64,000 bases of DNA, from contig CAZWRV010000005.1 of the NCBI GenBank assembly GCA_964636325.1, forward strand, positions 1 through 64,000, read 5' to 3'. A model generated the notes under the pieces. That model was not told the DNA's origin, ran no database searches, and saw only the letters and a list, made by a program, of their open reading frames with translations. This DNA comes from CAZWRV01 sp964636325. GTDB lineage: Bacteria; Verrucomicrobiota; Lentisphaeria; Victivallales; GWF2-50-93. Position numbers and translations under genes: made by a program. Below, piece by piece: positions 16,645 through 24,829 of this stretch (its first letter is position 1; each line of letters begins with the position of its first letter).

Positions 16645-17694
16645 TCACGCGAAGAGCGTTGAATATTTCTCCATCGCGTCCATGAGGGCCTTTGCGTTTT
16701 CGATTGGGATGCCGGGGTACATCCCGTAGATCATCATGAGTCCGCCCTCGGGGCTGCCGAGGGTTTCGACTTCCCTGCGGATGAGATCGTCGACCTCCCT
16801 CGGGGTGCCGAACCGGGTGACATTCTGGCGGTCGATGTCGAGCTCGATGCAGGTTTTGCCTTTGAATTTCCGGCGGATCCAGTCGATGCCGTTGACGAGA
16901 TCCTGAAGGTTGACGACCTCCACGCCGCTGTCCACTAGATCGTCGACCAGGTCGCGGATGTCGCCGTCCGAGTGCATGTGGATTATGCATCCCGCGTCCC
17001 GAGCCGGCTTCATGAGCCTGGAGTAGCTGGGCTTTATGTAGGTTCGTAGGTGTTCCGGCGAAAGCATCGGGCCGACCTGCATGCCGAGATCCTCTGGATA
17101 GCTCATCCACTCCGCGCCACGCATGATGGAGCATTGTATCAACGCCCTGTTGTGTTCCTCTACGATTTCGATGAGCCGCCACAGGCGCGGTTCTCCGTCG
17201 GCCATGTCGCAGATCAGCGCCTCGTAGCCGCGGATGTCGCAGAGGCGCAGGAATGTGTGGCCGTGTGGCAGCCCGCCATAGACCAGCGTGCCGGATGCGG
17301 CGGCATTCCTCCGGTTATCAGCGGCCAGGTTTGAACGCGCCTTCTCTTCCGGAGTAAGATCTGGCAACGGCGGCGGCGCATATCTGTCAAACGCACCCCA
17401 GTCGGCCAGGGGATGCTTCACAGAAACCGCCGCTATCCCTTCCTCCGGGCTGGCCATAGTGACCCCCCAGGCGTCGACATAAGGCCTTGGCGGAGGCGGC
17501 GACTTCCGTCCCGTCTGCGGCGCGGACGGGCGCTTGAAGCCGGGGAACAGATACGGATGGCCTTCCTGCAAATCCTCGAGCGCGGACAAAGGATAGTGGT
17601 TGTAGCATGCGCCGTTGATCCAGAACGCCATAGGGATGCGCTCCGGCCGCTCGAAGCGGGCAGCGCGAAGGATGTTTTCTCGGTTGGTCATCAT
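16645..17694 (-). CDS. Uroporphyrinogen-decarboxylase-like (URO-D/MtaA family) protein
   Basis: This 349-residue TIM-barrel protein belongs to the URO-D superfamily branch that includes corrinoid methyltransferases (MtaA, CmuA), common in PVC bacteria. NRENILRAARFERPERIPMAF is the family opening. SYPEDLGMQVGPMLSPEHLRTYIKP and DAGCIIHMHSDGDIRDLVDDLVDSGVEVVNLQD hold the metal-binding His of the methyltransferase type (HMHSDG), rather than the haem-pathway arginines, so it is probably not HemE. A substrate cannot be named. AAAGG lies ahead of ATG 17694; ATG 17691 directly follows. The upstream frame to 17724 has no ribosome site. Its 5' side carries one arm of a long inverted repeat that encloses lexA. 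Confidence 0.85.
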   Translation of the reverse strand: MMTNRENILRAARFERPERIPMAFWINGACYNHYPLSALEDLQEGHPYLFPGFKRPSAPQTGRKSPPPPRPYVDAWGVTMASPEEGIAAVSVKHPLADWGAFDRYAPPPLPDLTPEEKARSNLAADNRRNAAASGTLVYGGLPHGHTFLRLCDIRGYEALICDMADGEPRLWRLIEIVEEHNRALIQCSIMRGAEWMSYPEDLGMQVGPMLSPEHLRTYIKPSYSRLMKPARDAGCIIHMHSDGDIRDLVDDLVDSGVEVVNLQDLVNGIDWIRRKFKGKTCIELDIDRQNVTRFGTPREVDDLIRREVETLGSPEGGLMMIYGMYPGIPIENAKALMDAMEKYSTLFA

Positions 17695-17720
17695 AGAAGC
17701 CTTTATATTACGAGCCAATT

Positions 17721-17759
17721 TCAAAACTCCGAAAACGGCTCAGCTTGGCTTCGCCCTCC
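17721..17759 (-). repeat. Family A repeat, left arm of inverted pair around lexA
   Basis: The 39 bases are the reverse complement of 18679-18717 with a single mismatch. The unit contains GGAGGGCGAAGCC and GGCTCAGC and belongs to the same family as 59134-59181. It sits between the lexA stop and the URO-D-like gene start. Confidence 0.8.
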
Positions 17760-17804
17760 ACGCCTAAACGGTCGTTATTTATGGAGGATTGCACCACAGT
17801 CCGG

Positions 17805-18452
17805 CTAAACCATCAAGCGTCTCTGCAGGGCGACGACCTTGCCCTGTATCGTAACGGCATCGCCCTTGTAGAACTGGGATTGGAATGCGGGGTTGGCGGG
17901 TCTGAGTTCGACGCCGTCGTTCCATAGGTAATAGCTTTTCACGGTAGTCTCGCCGTCCACGAGGGCGACGACGACGTCGCCGGTCCGGATGTCCGGCGTC
18001 TGCTTGACAAAGATGATGTCGCCGTCGTAGATGCCGAGATCCCTCATGCTCTCGCCGTTGATCTTGAGGGCGAAGAGTTTTGACTTGTCTGTGTCGCGTC
18101 CGCCGACGAAGGAGCTGTCGATGGCGACCGTGCCCTCGCGGAGCTCCGGAGCGTCGAGCGGGAGCCCGGCGCTGATTTTTCCAAGCAGCGGGATTTCAAG
18201 CAAATGCAGTTCCACCGCGCTGGCGTTGCCGACGACACGCTGCCTTTTCTTGACAAGGCTTATGCTCCTGGCCTTGGAGCTGCGGTTGAGGTAGCCCTTC
18301 TTCTTCAACGCCTTGAGATGGGCGAATACCGTCGATGTCTTGATTCCGAACTTCTCTGCAAGCTCATAGACGGTCGGTGCCATCTTTTCCCTGCGGCCGA
18401 ACTCCCTGATGAACTCGATGAACGCCTTCTGCTTCTCGGTGAGCTTCTTCAT
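17805..18452 (-). CDS. lexA: LexA-type SOS repressor
   Basis: This is a 215-residue repressor of the LexA/S24 family. Residues 1-65 form the winged helix-turn-helix (MAPTVYELAEKFGIKTSTVFAHLKALKKKGYL). The autoprotease follows: the cleavage bond is Ala95-Gly96 (ISAGLP), the nucleophile Ser135 (NGESM) and the general base Lys172 (TTVKSYY). The 37-residue Ser-Lys spacing equals that of E. coli LexA. Upon DNA damage RecA would trigger self-cleavage and derepress SOS genes. ATG 18452 was chosen because the domain begins there (MKKLTEKQ); the frame is open upstream to 18524 but through AT-rich leader. TTGCATGCAA lies about 32 bases upstream and is a candidate operator. Confidence 0.9.
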   Translation of the reverse strand: MKKLTEKQKAFIEFIREFGRREKMAPTVYELAEKFGIKTSTVFAHLKALKKKGYLNRSSKARSISLVKKRQRVVGNASAVELHLLEIPLLGKISAGLPLDAPELREGTVAIDSSFVGGRDTDKSKLFALKINGESMRDLGIYDGDIIFVKQTPDIRTGDVVVALVDGETTVKSYYLWNDGVELRPANPAFQSQFYKGDAVTIQGKVVALQRRLMV

Positions 18453-18483
18453 TTGATCCACCCAATTGTTAGGTTTTGAATAA

Positions 18484-18493
18484 TTGCATGCAA
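18484..18493. promoter_or_regulatory. Candidate lexA operator, TTGCATGCAA
   Basis: A perfect 10-base palindrome sits about 32 bases before the lexA start, where an autoregulatory LexA site would be expected. It differs from the known E. coli, Bacillus and cyanobacterial boxes. The same ten bases form the centre of the palindrome at 16440-16493. This is position-based inference only. Confidence 0.35.
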
Positions 18494-18602
18494 ATCCGAA
18501 GCACGAATCTCGAAACAAATTCAAATCGCCGGAACACTAAATTCAAGGCTCGAGGGAAACGAGAGATTCGAGGGATTCGAACTGTTTTGAAATTTGGATT
18601 TT
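18492..18602. repeat. AAATCCGAA.../...TTTGGATTT imperfect inverted repeat
   Basis: AAATCCGAAGCACGAATC with CAAATTC on the left partly pairs with GATTCGAA and GAAATTTGGATTT on the right. Short phrases CGAATCTCG, GAGATTCGAGG and TTCGGATTTCG (again near 18737) recur, the look of an eroded intergenic repeat. Together with 18631-18717 it fills the whole gap between lexA and alr; no gene is seen in that gap. Confidence 0.45.
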
Positions 18603-18630
18603 GTTATTCATTAGAGCCAAATTAAGAATG

Positions 18631-18717
18631 CGGTTGAGCACGGCTCAACCCTCCGCAGTTTTTACATATTCCGAGCTCGGAGGGCGAAGCCATGCTGAGC
18701 CGTTTTCGGAGTTTTGA
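18631..18717. repeat. Two family A repeat units
   Basis: GGTTGAGC-ACG-GCTCAACC plus CCCTCC at 18632-18654 and GGAGGGCGAAGCCATGCTGAGCC at 18679-18717 are two units in opposite sense. The second is the right arm of the 39-base inverted pair enclosing lexA. Confidence 0.75.
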
Positions 18718-18786
18718 ATTCGGCCCATTATTGTTTCGGATTTCGACATTCGGATTTTGGATTAATTTTTATGCGGCCTTGCCGCA

Positions 18787-19896
18787 TCACAAATAGCATC
18801 TCCTTACCCTGGTTCCGAATGAGCAGATGATGTCGTATGCGTGTGTGCCCTTGAGCTGGGCCCAGCTTTCCACGGATATTGCGGTCGGTCCCTCTCCGCC
18901 GATGCATACGGCCTCGTCGCCGGCCTGCGCGTAAGGAACCTGTTCGAGCGAGACCGCAGTGTAGTCCATCGAGATCCTCCCGAGTATGAAGCATGGTTTG
19001 CCGCGGATGAGGACGTGCCCCCTGTTCGAAAGCGCAAGGGGAAGGCCGTCCGCGTAGCCTGCGGAGATGATTCCGACCTTCATAGGCACTGGCAGCGTGT
19101 ATGTGCATCCGTAGCCGAGGCTCAGGCCTGCGGGGAATTCGCGGACCGACGTCAGCCTTGTCTTGAGCGAGAGCACCGGCCTCAGCTGCAGTATCCTCTG
19201 CCCAGCCGAATCGAAGGAGCCGTATAGGTTGATCCCCGTCCTGACGTGCGTGAATGGCGGCCTGCAGGTTATCGATGTGAAGTTGTTTATGGCGTCGCTG
19301 TTGGCGATATGCACCTTCTCGAACGAGATTCCGTCCCTGCGCAGCTCCTCCACGATGGCGGTGAACGTGTTGACCTGCCTCAGGGTATATTCGCCGCCGG
19401 TCTGGTATGCGATCGGGAAGTGGGAGTATATCCCGTTGAACTTCAGGTTGGGCAGCCCGTATATCTTCTTTACGACCTCGACGGCCTCCGCGGAAAGGAT
19501 GCCGAGCCTCCCCATCCCGGTGTCGATGGCGAAGTGGCACAGCGCGGTTTTGCCTTGCCTCCGGGCCTCGGCGCTGATGAATTCGGCGATCTCGTAGTTG
19601 AAGACGGGGATGATTATGCCGTTCGCGACCGCCTCCGGAACTTCCTCCTTGAGGACGCTCTCATGTATTTGAACCGGGAGGCCTATGTCCTTGAGCTGAA
19701 GCGCCTCGTTGAGCTCCGCGACTCCGAAACCGCAGGCGCCGGCCTTCGCGAGCGCCTCGGCGATAGGCCTCACGCCCAGCCCGTAGGCGTTCGCTTTCAG
19801 TATCGCTATCACCTTGCACGGCGCGACCGCAAGGCTTATCTTCTCAAAGTTGTCCTTGAGCTTGTCGAGGCTTATTTCAAGCCATACACGGCCCAT
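18787..19896 (-). CDS. alr: Alanine racemase
   Basis: This is a 369-residue fold-type III PLP enzyme that makes D-alanine for peptidoglycan. Lys34 in AILKANAYGLG binds PLP, and Tyr262 in LSLGYGCTYT is the second catalytic base. Other family marks are HFAIDTGMGRLGI, GIYSHFPIA, HIANSDAI, VRTGINLYG, GYADGLP and GRISMDYTAV. I chose ATG 19896 because alanine racemases start at M-x-R-x-WLEI; GTG codons at 19908 and 19920 are in frame and the latter adds eight residues. It is the only alr-like gene in the window and lies downstream of lexA's repeat cluster, apparently as a single-gene unit. Confidence 0.95.
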   Translation of the reverse strand: MGRVWLEISLDKLKDNFEKISLAVAPCKVIAILKANAYGLGVRPIAEALAKAGACGFGVAELNEALQLKDIGLPVQIHESVLKEEVPEAVANGIIIPVFNYEIAEFISAEARRQGKTALCHFAIDTGMGRLGILSAEAVEVVKKIYGLPNLKFNGIYSHFPIAYQTGGEYTLRQVNTFTAIVEELRRDGISFEKVHIANSDAINNFTSITCRPPFTHVRTGINLYGSFDSAGQRILQLRPVLSLKTRLTSVREFPAGLSLGYGCTYTLPVPMKVGIISAGYADGLPLALSNRGHVLIRGKPCFILGRISMDYTAVSLEQVPYAQAGDEAVCIGGEGPTAISVESWAQLKGTHAYDIICSFGTRVRRCYL

Positions 19897-20060
19897 ATCT
19901 TTGCTCACGGCCAAACACACCTATATTTATTATATATTATGATATACGTTTAACACCTCCTTTCCGCCTGTCAAGCGTTTTCCAGAGATTCTTTTTGTGT
20001 TATGCCCATATGGCTTTTCAGAGCGGGGCGCCGGAAATCTGAACCTTCGGTGGGAAATTC

Positions 20061-20086
20061 CGGCAGGCGGTTTGATCCGCCTGCCG
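20061..20086. terminator. Strong 10-bp hairpin, probable terminator
   Basis: CGGCAGGCGG and CCGCCTGCCG pair perfectly around TTTGAT. TTCTTT follows on the plus strand and GAATTTCCC on the minus strand. It lies downstream of the minus-strand gene ending at 20141 and upstream of alr. Confidence 0.55.
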
Positions 20087-20140
20087 TTCTTTAAGGTGAT
20101 TTGCCTGAATTTTACGTAAGGGAGCGAGGCGCAGGGGTTC

Positions 20141-20677
20141 TCATTCCAAGGCGGGAACGAAGACGGAGTTTTCGACGACGATAGTGTCGATGCCGAAGAG
20201 GGTGTTTCCGCCGTAGAGGAATTTGGAGGCGTCGTCGAGCTGGACTTCGACGGTTCTGGTGGAGGATGTAAGGTTCGCCCCGTTTAGGAAGACGTTGGGG
20301 CCCACGTCCGGCGCGAAGTTGTTCCGGGCCAGGCCGTCGAGACCGGTGGCCAGGTCGAACTGGCTGTTCCGCAGTTCGTCGGTGAAGGAGGACGGATCGT
20401 CCATGAACGCCATGACCATCTGGTCATCGGGGGTCATTGGCATCTCGTCGTTTCCGGGCAGCCACAGGCTTATGTAGGAGCCGGACGAGCCTGTCTGGGA
20501 GTTCATGGACGAAATGTCCGCCTGGGTCTTCGCCTCGAGGAGGTTCTCGATGTTGGCCAGGCCGAGCTGCGCGATGATCAGGAATCCCGACATGATCGCC
20601 ATGATTCCGACCATCGAGACCGCCATCTCGGCGGTCGCCTGCCCTTTTTCATTTATTCTTGTCATAGCATTTGTCAT
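20141..20677 (-). CDS. TadE-like pilus assembly / pseudopilin protein
   Basis: This 178-residue protein begins with the TadE-like pattern EKGQATAEMAVSMVGIMAIMSGFLIIAQLGLANIENLLEAK: a charged start, Gly-Gln-Ala-x-Ala-Glu, then one hydrophobic helix. TadE-like minor pilins are processed at such sites and act in tight-adherence (Flp) pili. The remaining 130 residues are acidic, extracellular in prediction, and unrecognised. No other tad gene (ATPase, platform, secretin) lies nearby, so it is an orphan, and a different secreted single-pass protein remains possible. The start is uncertain: in-frame ATGs occur at 20704, 20677 and 20665, none with a good ribosome site. Confidence 0.6.
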   Translation of the reverse strand: MTNAMTRINEKGQATAEMAVSMVGIMAIMSGFLIIAQLGLANIENLLEAKTQADISSMNSQTGSSGSYISLWLPGNDEMPMTPDDQMVMAFMDDPSSFTDELRNSQFDLATGLDGLARNNFAPDVGPNVFLNGANLTSSTRTVEVQLDDASKFLYGGNTLFGIDTIVVENSVFVPALE

Positions 20678-20732
20678 CAAGCATATACTATACCAGACTT
20701 CCAAATAAATTAAAGTTTCCCTTCGGGATTTT

Positions 20733-22403
20733 TCAACGTAGGAACGCCAGGACGAGGATCTGCGCGGCTATTATCCTCATGAACATGGTGGACGCGTAGA
20801 CGGAGGCGTATGTGACCGAGGGGGCGTCGGTGCCGGTCATGTGGTTCGCGAAGGAGAGTGCCGGCGGATTGGTCATGCTGCCCGATAGAAACCCGCATAT
20901 CGCCAGGTAGTTGAGCTTCAGGAAGATCCTTGCGAACATACCGACCGTAAGTATAGGCAGGAAGGTGATTATGAGGCCGAGGCAGATCCAATAGACTCCG
21001 TCGGCGCTGAGGAGCGTGCCGAGGAACCTTTCGCCGGAGCGCAGGCCGACGCAGGCTAGAAACATGGTTATGCCGACCTCCCTCAGGATCAGGTTTGCGC
21101 CGTGGGGCATGAACCAGTTGAGGGGGCCGAGCTGGCCGATCCGGCCGTAGACGAGCGCCGCTAGCAGTGTGCCGCCTGCCAGGCCCAGCTTTGCGGGCAC
21201 GGAGCAGCCCGGGATGGGGACGGGGACGGCGCCGATTACGAGGCCGGTGATCAGTCCGATGAATATCGGGATGATGTTCGGATGCTCGAGCTCCTTGATG
21301 GAGTCCCCTAGCTCCTTCGCCGCCTCGCCGATCTTCTGTTCGTCGCCCACAAGCGTGAGCCTGTCGCCGAACTGCAGCTTCAATGACGGCCTGGCCAGGA
21401 GTTCGATGCCCGCGCGGTAGACCCTTGTCACCCTCACGGAGAAGCGCCCGTTGAGATCGAGTTCGCCGATGGTTCTGTTCACCGCGTTTTTCGATGTGAC
21501 GGCCGATGTCTTTACGGCGACATTATTATCCACGGCGCGTAGGTCGATGTCGGTGATGTCGCCGGCGAGGAGCGCGATGTCGGCGGCGGCCTCCCTGGAA
21601 CAGACCACATGGACTATGTCGCCCTGCTGGAGGACGGTCTCGTCCATAGGGACGGAAATCGAGCCGTCCCTGAATATCCTGGATATCACGAAGTCCTGCT
21701 TGACAAGCCTATGCAGCTCGGCCACGCTTGCACCCACAAGCTTGCGGTTGCTGACGAGGATGTTGAAGTTCGAAGGTGCCGGCATTATCACGGCCTTCTC
21801 CTTCTCAAAGGCGTCAATCTCCGCCGGGATGTCGACCTTGAAGCCCTTCTTGAGCGCCAGCATCGTGAGGATTATCCCGAAGATCGCGAACGGATACGAC
21901 ATCGCATACCCGATGCCCGCCAGCTTCACAAGGTCTGTGGCGCCGGGCTTCGCCTCGATGATGATCTGCTGGGCCGCGCCAAGGCCGGGGGTGTTCGTGA
22001 CGGCGCCGGACATCGTGCCTGCAAGCACCGCGACCGGCAGCTTTGTGACGACAAGGATTGCGCATGCGGTTAGGAAGCCGAGAAGTACGACAACCGCCGC
22101 CATTATGTTGAGCTTCAGCCCCTGCCTCCTGAAGGACGCGAAAAAGGCGGGGCCCGTCTGGACCCCGATGGTGTAGACGAAAAGCATCAGCCCGAATTCC
22201 CTTATGAAGTCGAGCAGATGTTCCTCGAAGCCCATCCCGAAGTGGCCGGCCGCAAGCCCGGCGAACAGCACGCCGGCAATCCCCAGCCGGACCGAGAATA
22301 TCCTGATCCTTCCCAGCGCCATCCCGACAGCGATGATGAGGCTCAGGACCAGTATCGTATTCGAGACGGAGCTCTTCGTGAAAAGCAAAACCAGCCAGTC
22401 CAT
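20733..22403 (-). CDS. AspT/YidE-family transporter with two TrkA-C domains
   Basis: This 556-residue membrane protein has the duplicated architecture of the aspartate:alanine exchanger (AAEx) family. Residues about 10-170 form the first hydrophobic half, with the hallmark motif GTMSGAVTNTPGLGAA. Residues 200-370 form two cytosolic RCK/TrkA-C regulatory domains (LHRLVKQDFVISRIFRDG...LQQGDIVHVVCS; GELDLNGRFSVRVTRVYRAG...LQFGDRLTLVGDE). Residues 385-556 form the second half with the matching motif GFLSGSMTNPPALSFA. The substrate is unknown; E. coli YidE and YbjL are also uncharacterised. ATG 22403 begins right before the first membrane helix. The upstream neighbour on the same strand is an OppB-like permease gene. 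Confidence 0.88.
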   Translation of the reverse strand: MDWLVLLFTKSSVSNTILVLSLIIAVGMALGRIRIFSVRLGIAGVLFAGLAAGHFGMGFEEHLLDFIREFGLMLFVYTIGVQTGPAFFASFRRQGLKLNIMAAVVVLLGFLTACAILVVTKLPVAVLAGTMSGAVTNTPGLGAAQQIIIEAKPGATDLVKLAGIGYAMSYPFAIFGIILTMLALKKGFKVDIPAEIDAFEKEKAVIMPAPSNFNILVSNRKLVGASVAELHRLVKQDFVISRIFRDGSISVPMDETVLQQGDIVHVVCSREAAADIALLAGDITDIDLRAVDNNVAVKTSAVTSKNAVNRTIGELDLNGRFSVRVTRVYRAGIELLARPSLKLQFGDRLTLVGDEQKIGEAAKELGDSIKELEHPNIIPIFIGLITGLVIGAVPVPIPGCSVPAKLGLAGGTLLAALVYGRIGQLGPLNWFMPHGANLILREVGITMFLACVGLRSGERFLGTLLSADGVYWICLGLIITFLPILTVGMFARIFLKLNYLAICGFLSGSMTNPPALSFANHMTGTDAPSVTYASVYASTMFMRIIAAQILVLAFLR

Positions 22404-22497
22404 GCGTTGTCCCAGGGGTGAATAGTGAAGCAATCGCGGCGAATAGTCGCCGCGCACAGTAGCCATTTAAAGTCTGCCGGCATCCGGTATCCGTCCT

Positions 22498-23520
22498 TCA
22501 CCTGTCCAGCCTTATCCTCGGATCCGCGACGATATATAGGAGGTCCGCAACTAGGATGCCCAGGAGTGTGAGGGCGCTGCCGAAGCCGAAGATCGCCATA
22601 AGGAGCGGGATGTCCCTGCTGCTGAGCGCCTGCATGGATAGCCAGCCCATGCCGGGGATGTTGAAGATGTATTCCAGGATTATGCTTCCCGCGATCAGGC
22701 CCGGGAGAAGCTCCGCGAACAAGGTGATCAGCGTTATGACCGCGTTGCTGAAGGCGTGCTTCATGATCACGGCGAATTCGGAAAGACCCTTGGCGCGGGC
22801 CGTACGGATATAGTCCTGCCTGATGACGTCGAGCATCCCCGCCCGGGCATAGCGCGAGAGGCCCGCGAACCCCGCATAGCTGAGGCAGAAGACAGGGATG
22901 ACATAATATTTCATGGAGTCGAAGATTATCTGCCAGGTGCCCTTGCCCCACGTCGGATCGCCGCCTATGCCCTTCAGCGGAAACAGCGGTATCTTGCCGC
23001 CTTCGCACAATGTCGCCTGCAGGAGCAGCGCAAGCCAGAACCCCGGTATGGAATACAGGAAGAAAAGGAAGAATGTTATCCCTTTCTCGAGGCGGGAGTC
23101 CCTGCTGACGGCCGAATGTATCCCCACCGGGATGGCAAGCAGGTAGGTGAGAAGTATCGCCATCAGGTTGAGCTTCACCGTGACCGGCAGCTTCTCCAGG
23201 ATCACCTTGCCTACCGGCCTGCCCTTCTCCACGGAGACGGACTCGCCGAGGTCGAAGCCGAAAAGCATGTCCTTGAGCCACAGCGCGAAGCCCACGTATA
23301 CCGGATCGTCCAGGTGCAGCTTCTGCCGCATGGACTTGTTCTGTATCGGAAGCCCCTTGTCCACGGAGAGCCCCTGCGACGAGGCCGACGAGGCGTCCCC
23401 GAAGAAGGAGCTCCTCGTCGGATCGCCCGGCGCCTTGCGCAGCAGGACATAGCTGACGAACATGATGACGAACAGCGTAAACGCCGCCATCAAAAGCCGT
23501 TTAATGATGTAGCGGGACAT
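22498..23520 (-). CDS. Oligopeptide-type ABC transporter permease (OppB/DppB-like)
   Basis: This 340-residue inner-membrane permease has about six helices, the OppB N-terminus (MSRYIIKRLLMAAFTLFVIMFVSYVLLR...PGDP) and the EAA loop GLSEFAVIMKHAFSNAVITL followed by LPGLIAGSIILEYIFNIPGMG, which contacts the ATPase. OppB normally pairs with OppC, two ATPases and a binding protein, but none of these is encoded here: the downstream gene is the AspT-like transporter and the upstream gene is divergent. It may be an orphan whose partners lie elsewhere or a leftover of a broken operon. ATG 23520 is preceded in frame by unrelated AT-rich codons up to 23592, which I excluded. Confidence 0.88.
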   Translation of the reverse strand: MSRYIIKRLLMAAFTLFVIMFVSYVLLRKAPGDPTRSSFFGDASSASSQGLSVDKGLPIQNKSMRQKLHLDDPVYVGFALWLKDMLFGFDLGESVSVEKGRPVGKVILEKLPVTVKLNLMAILLTYLLAIPVGIHSAVSRDSRLEKGITFFLFFLYSIPGFWLALLLQATLCEGGKIPLFPLKGIGGDPTWGKGTWQIIFDSMKYYVIPVFCLSYAGFAGLSRYARAGMLDVIRQDYIRTARAKGLSEFAVIMKHAFSNAVITLITLFAELLPGLIAGSIILEYIFNIPGMGWLSMQALSSRDIPLLMAIFGFGSALTLLGILVADLLYIVADPRIRLDR

Positions 23521-23699
23521 TGAATTCCATGCGACGCAATTTAATTTTCGAGGGAATCCGGATATTATACTCAGCCATGGTGAAATATTCAATATTCAAC
23601 TCTCAGCGCTCAATATCCAGGCATAAGCCAAGACAACTTGAGAATTGAAATTTGATGTTTGATTGTTGACAATATGACTTCGAGCATTATAGCCTGACC

Positions 23700-24662
23700 A
23701 TGTTTTTCATCCTAGTTTTGAACGTCCTGTGCATCTTCCTGATGATGGTGCCCGGCTACGCCGCGGTGAAGCGCGGCTATTTTTCTGAGAGCACCTCGGC
23801 GGCGCTTTCGATGCTGCTCGTGAACTTCATATATCCGTGCCTCATATTCCATTCGATCCTGCACGGGTTCACGTTGAAGGCGCTGGTCTCGAGCTGGACA
23901 CTTCCGGCCGCATGCCTCGGGGTGATGTCGCTCGGCTGCCTGATCGGCTCCGCCGCGGCGAGATTCGTCAAGTTCCGCTCCGAGGACGAGAAGACAAGCT
24001 TCATATATCTGAGCCTGATGAACAACTACTCCTTCCTTCCCCTGCCCCTGGTGATGGCGGTCTTCGGGGACGAAGGGGTGGCGGCGCTGATATTCTCTTC
24101 GCTCGGCGCCGAGCTTGCGGTATGGACGCTCGGGGTCTTCGTCCTGCACGGCAGGACGTTCTCGTGGAGGAACCTGCGGCATCTTGCAAGCCCCCCGCTC
24201 CTCTCGCTCTACCTGGCCGTGGCCCTGCTGGCCGTATTCCAGCTCGTCGGAACCGATCCTAGGGAGGTCCTCGAGTCCAAGCAAAGCTTCGTCCCGTTCT
24301 ACATCTTCGGCACGGTGAAGTCCGTCGGGCTGGCTACGATCCCCATCGCCATGATCATCGCGGGCGCAAGGATGGCCATGATAGACCTTTCGGGGCTCAA
24401 CGATCCGCACGCATGGTTAGTGTCGGCACTGCGCCTCATCGTCATTCCGCTGGCCTGCATCGCCATCCTCAAGCTCATCCCCCTGCCTCACATGACCGTA
24501 AGCATAATCACGGTCGTCGCGGTGATGCCCGCCGCGCTCGCCAGCATTCTCATGAGCGAAATCTACGGCGGCGACAAGCACTTCATGGCGCTCTCGGTCT
24601 TCATGACGCACGTGCTCTCCATCGCCACTATCCCTACGATGCTCGCAATATTCCTGAAATGA
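23700..24662 (+). CDS. AEC-family (auxin efflux carrier-like) transporter
   Basis: This 320-residue protein has about ten hydrophobic helices in two halves, the layout of the auxin efflux carrier / malonate-transporter superfamily. Family marks are VPGYAAVKRGYFSESTSAALSMLLVNFIYPCLIF in the first helices, NNYSFLPLPLVMAVFGDEGVAALIF, and the C-terminal TVVAVMPAALASILMSEIYGGD, where family members have a Pro-Ala motif in a broken helix. Bacterial members carry organic acids or unknown metabolites by secondary transport. It is a stand-alone gene, divergent from the OppB-like gene, and converges on the GH2 gene across a 105-base structured repeat. Confidence 0.88.
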   Translation: MFFILVLNVLCIFLMMVPGYAAVKRGYFSESTSAALSMLLVNFIYPCLIFHSILHGFTLKALVSSWTLPAACLGVMSLGCLIGSAAARFVKFRSEDEKTSFIYLSLMNNYSFLPLPLVMAVFGDEGVAALIFSSLGAELAVWTLGVFVLHGRTFSWRNLRHLASPPLLSLYLAVALLAVFQLVGTDPREVLESKQSFVPFYIFGTVKSVGLATIPIAMIIAGARMAMIDLSGLNDPHAWLVSALRLIVIPLACIAILKLIPLPHMTVSIITVVAVMPAALASILMSEIYGGDKHFMALSVFMTHVLSIATIPTMLAIFLK

Positions 24663-24710
24663 TTTCAGATACGGAAAAATACGGCCCAAAGATGCCCGTC
24701 CGCCCTGGCG

Positions 24711-24815
24711 GATTGCGGTCTTTCGATTTTGCTCCGCATCCTCTTGGAGAGCCTTCGATACCCCGGTATCGGCGGCCTCTCAGAATACGGAGCAATTCCC
24801 GAAATCTCCGCAATC
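24711..24815. repeat. 105-base nested inverted repeat between convergent genes
   Basis: GATTGCGG at 24711-24718 pairs with CCGCAATC at 24808-24815, and further inside TTTCG, TGCTCCG, GAGAGCC and TCGATACC pair with their complements around the centre at about 24765. The whole region can form one long, slightly bulged hairpin. It lies between two convergent stops, so bidirectional termination is a likely role. Confidence 0.65.
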
Positions 24816-24829
24816 AAAATGTAAATTTT

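Noticed and set aside
16645..17694. HemE (haem-pathway uroporphyrinogen decarboxylase)
   Set aside because: The N-terminal arginine motif of HemE is absent and HMHSDG points to the corrinoid methyltransferase-like branch.
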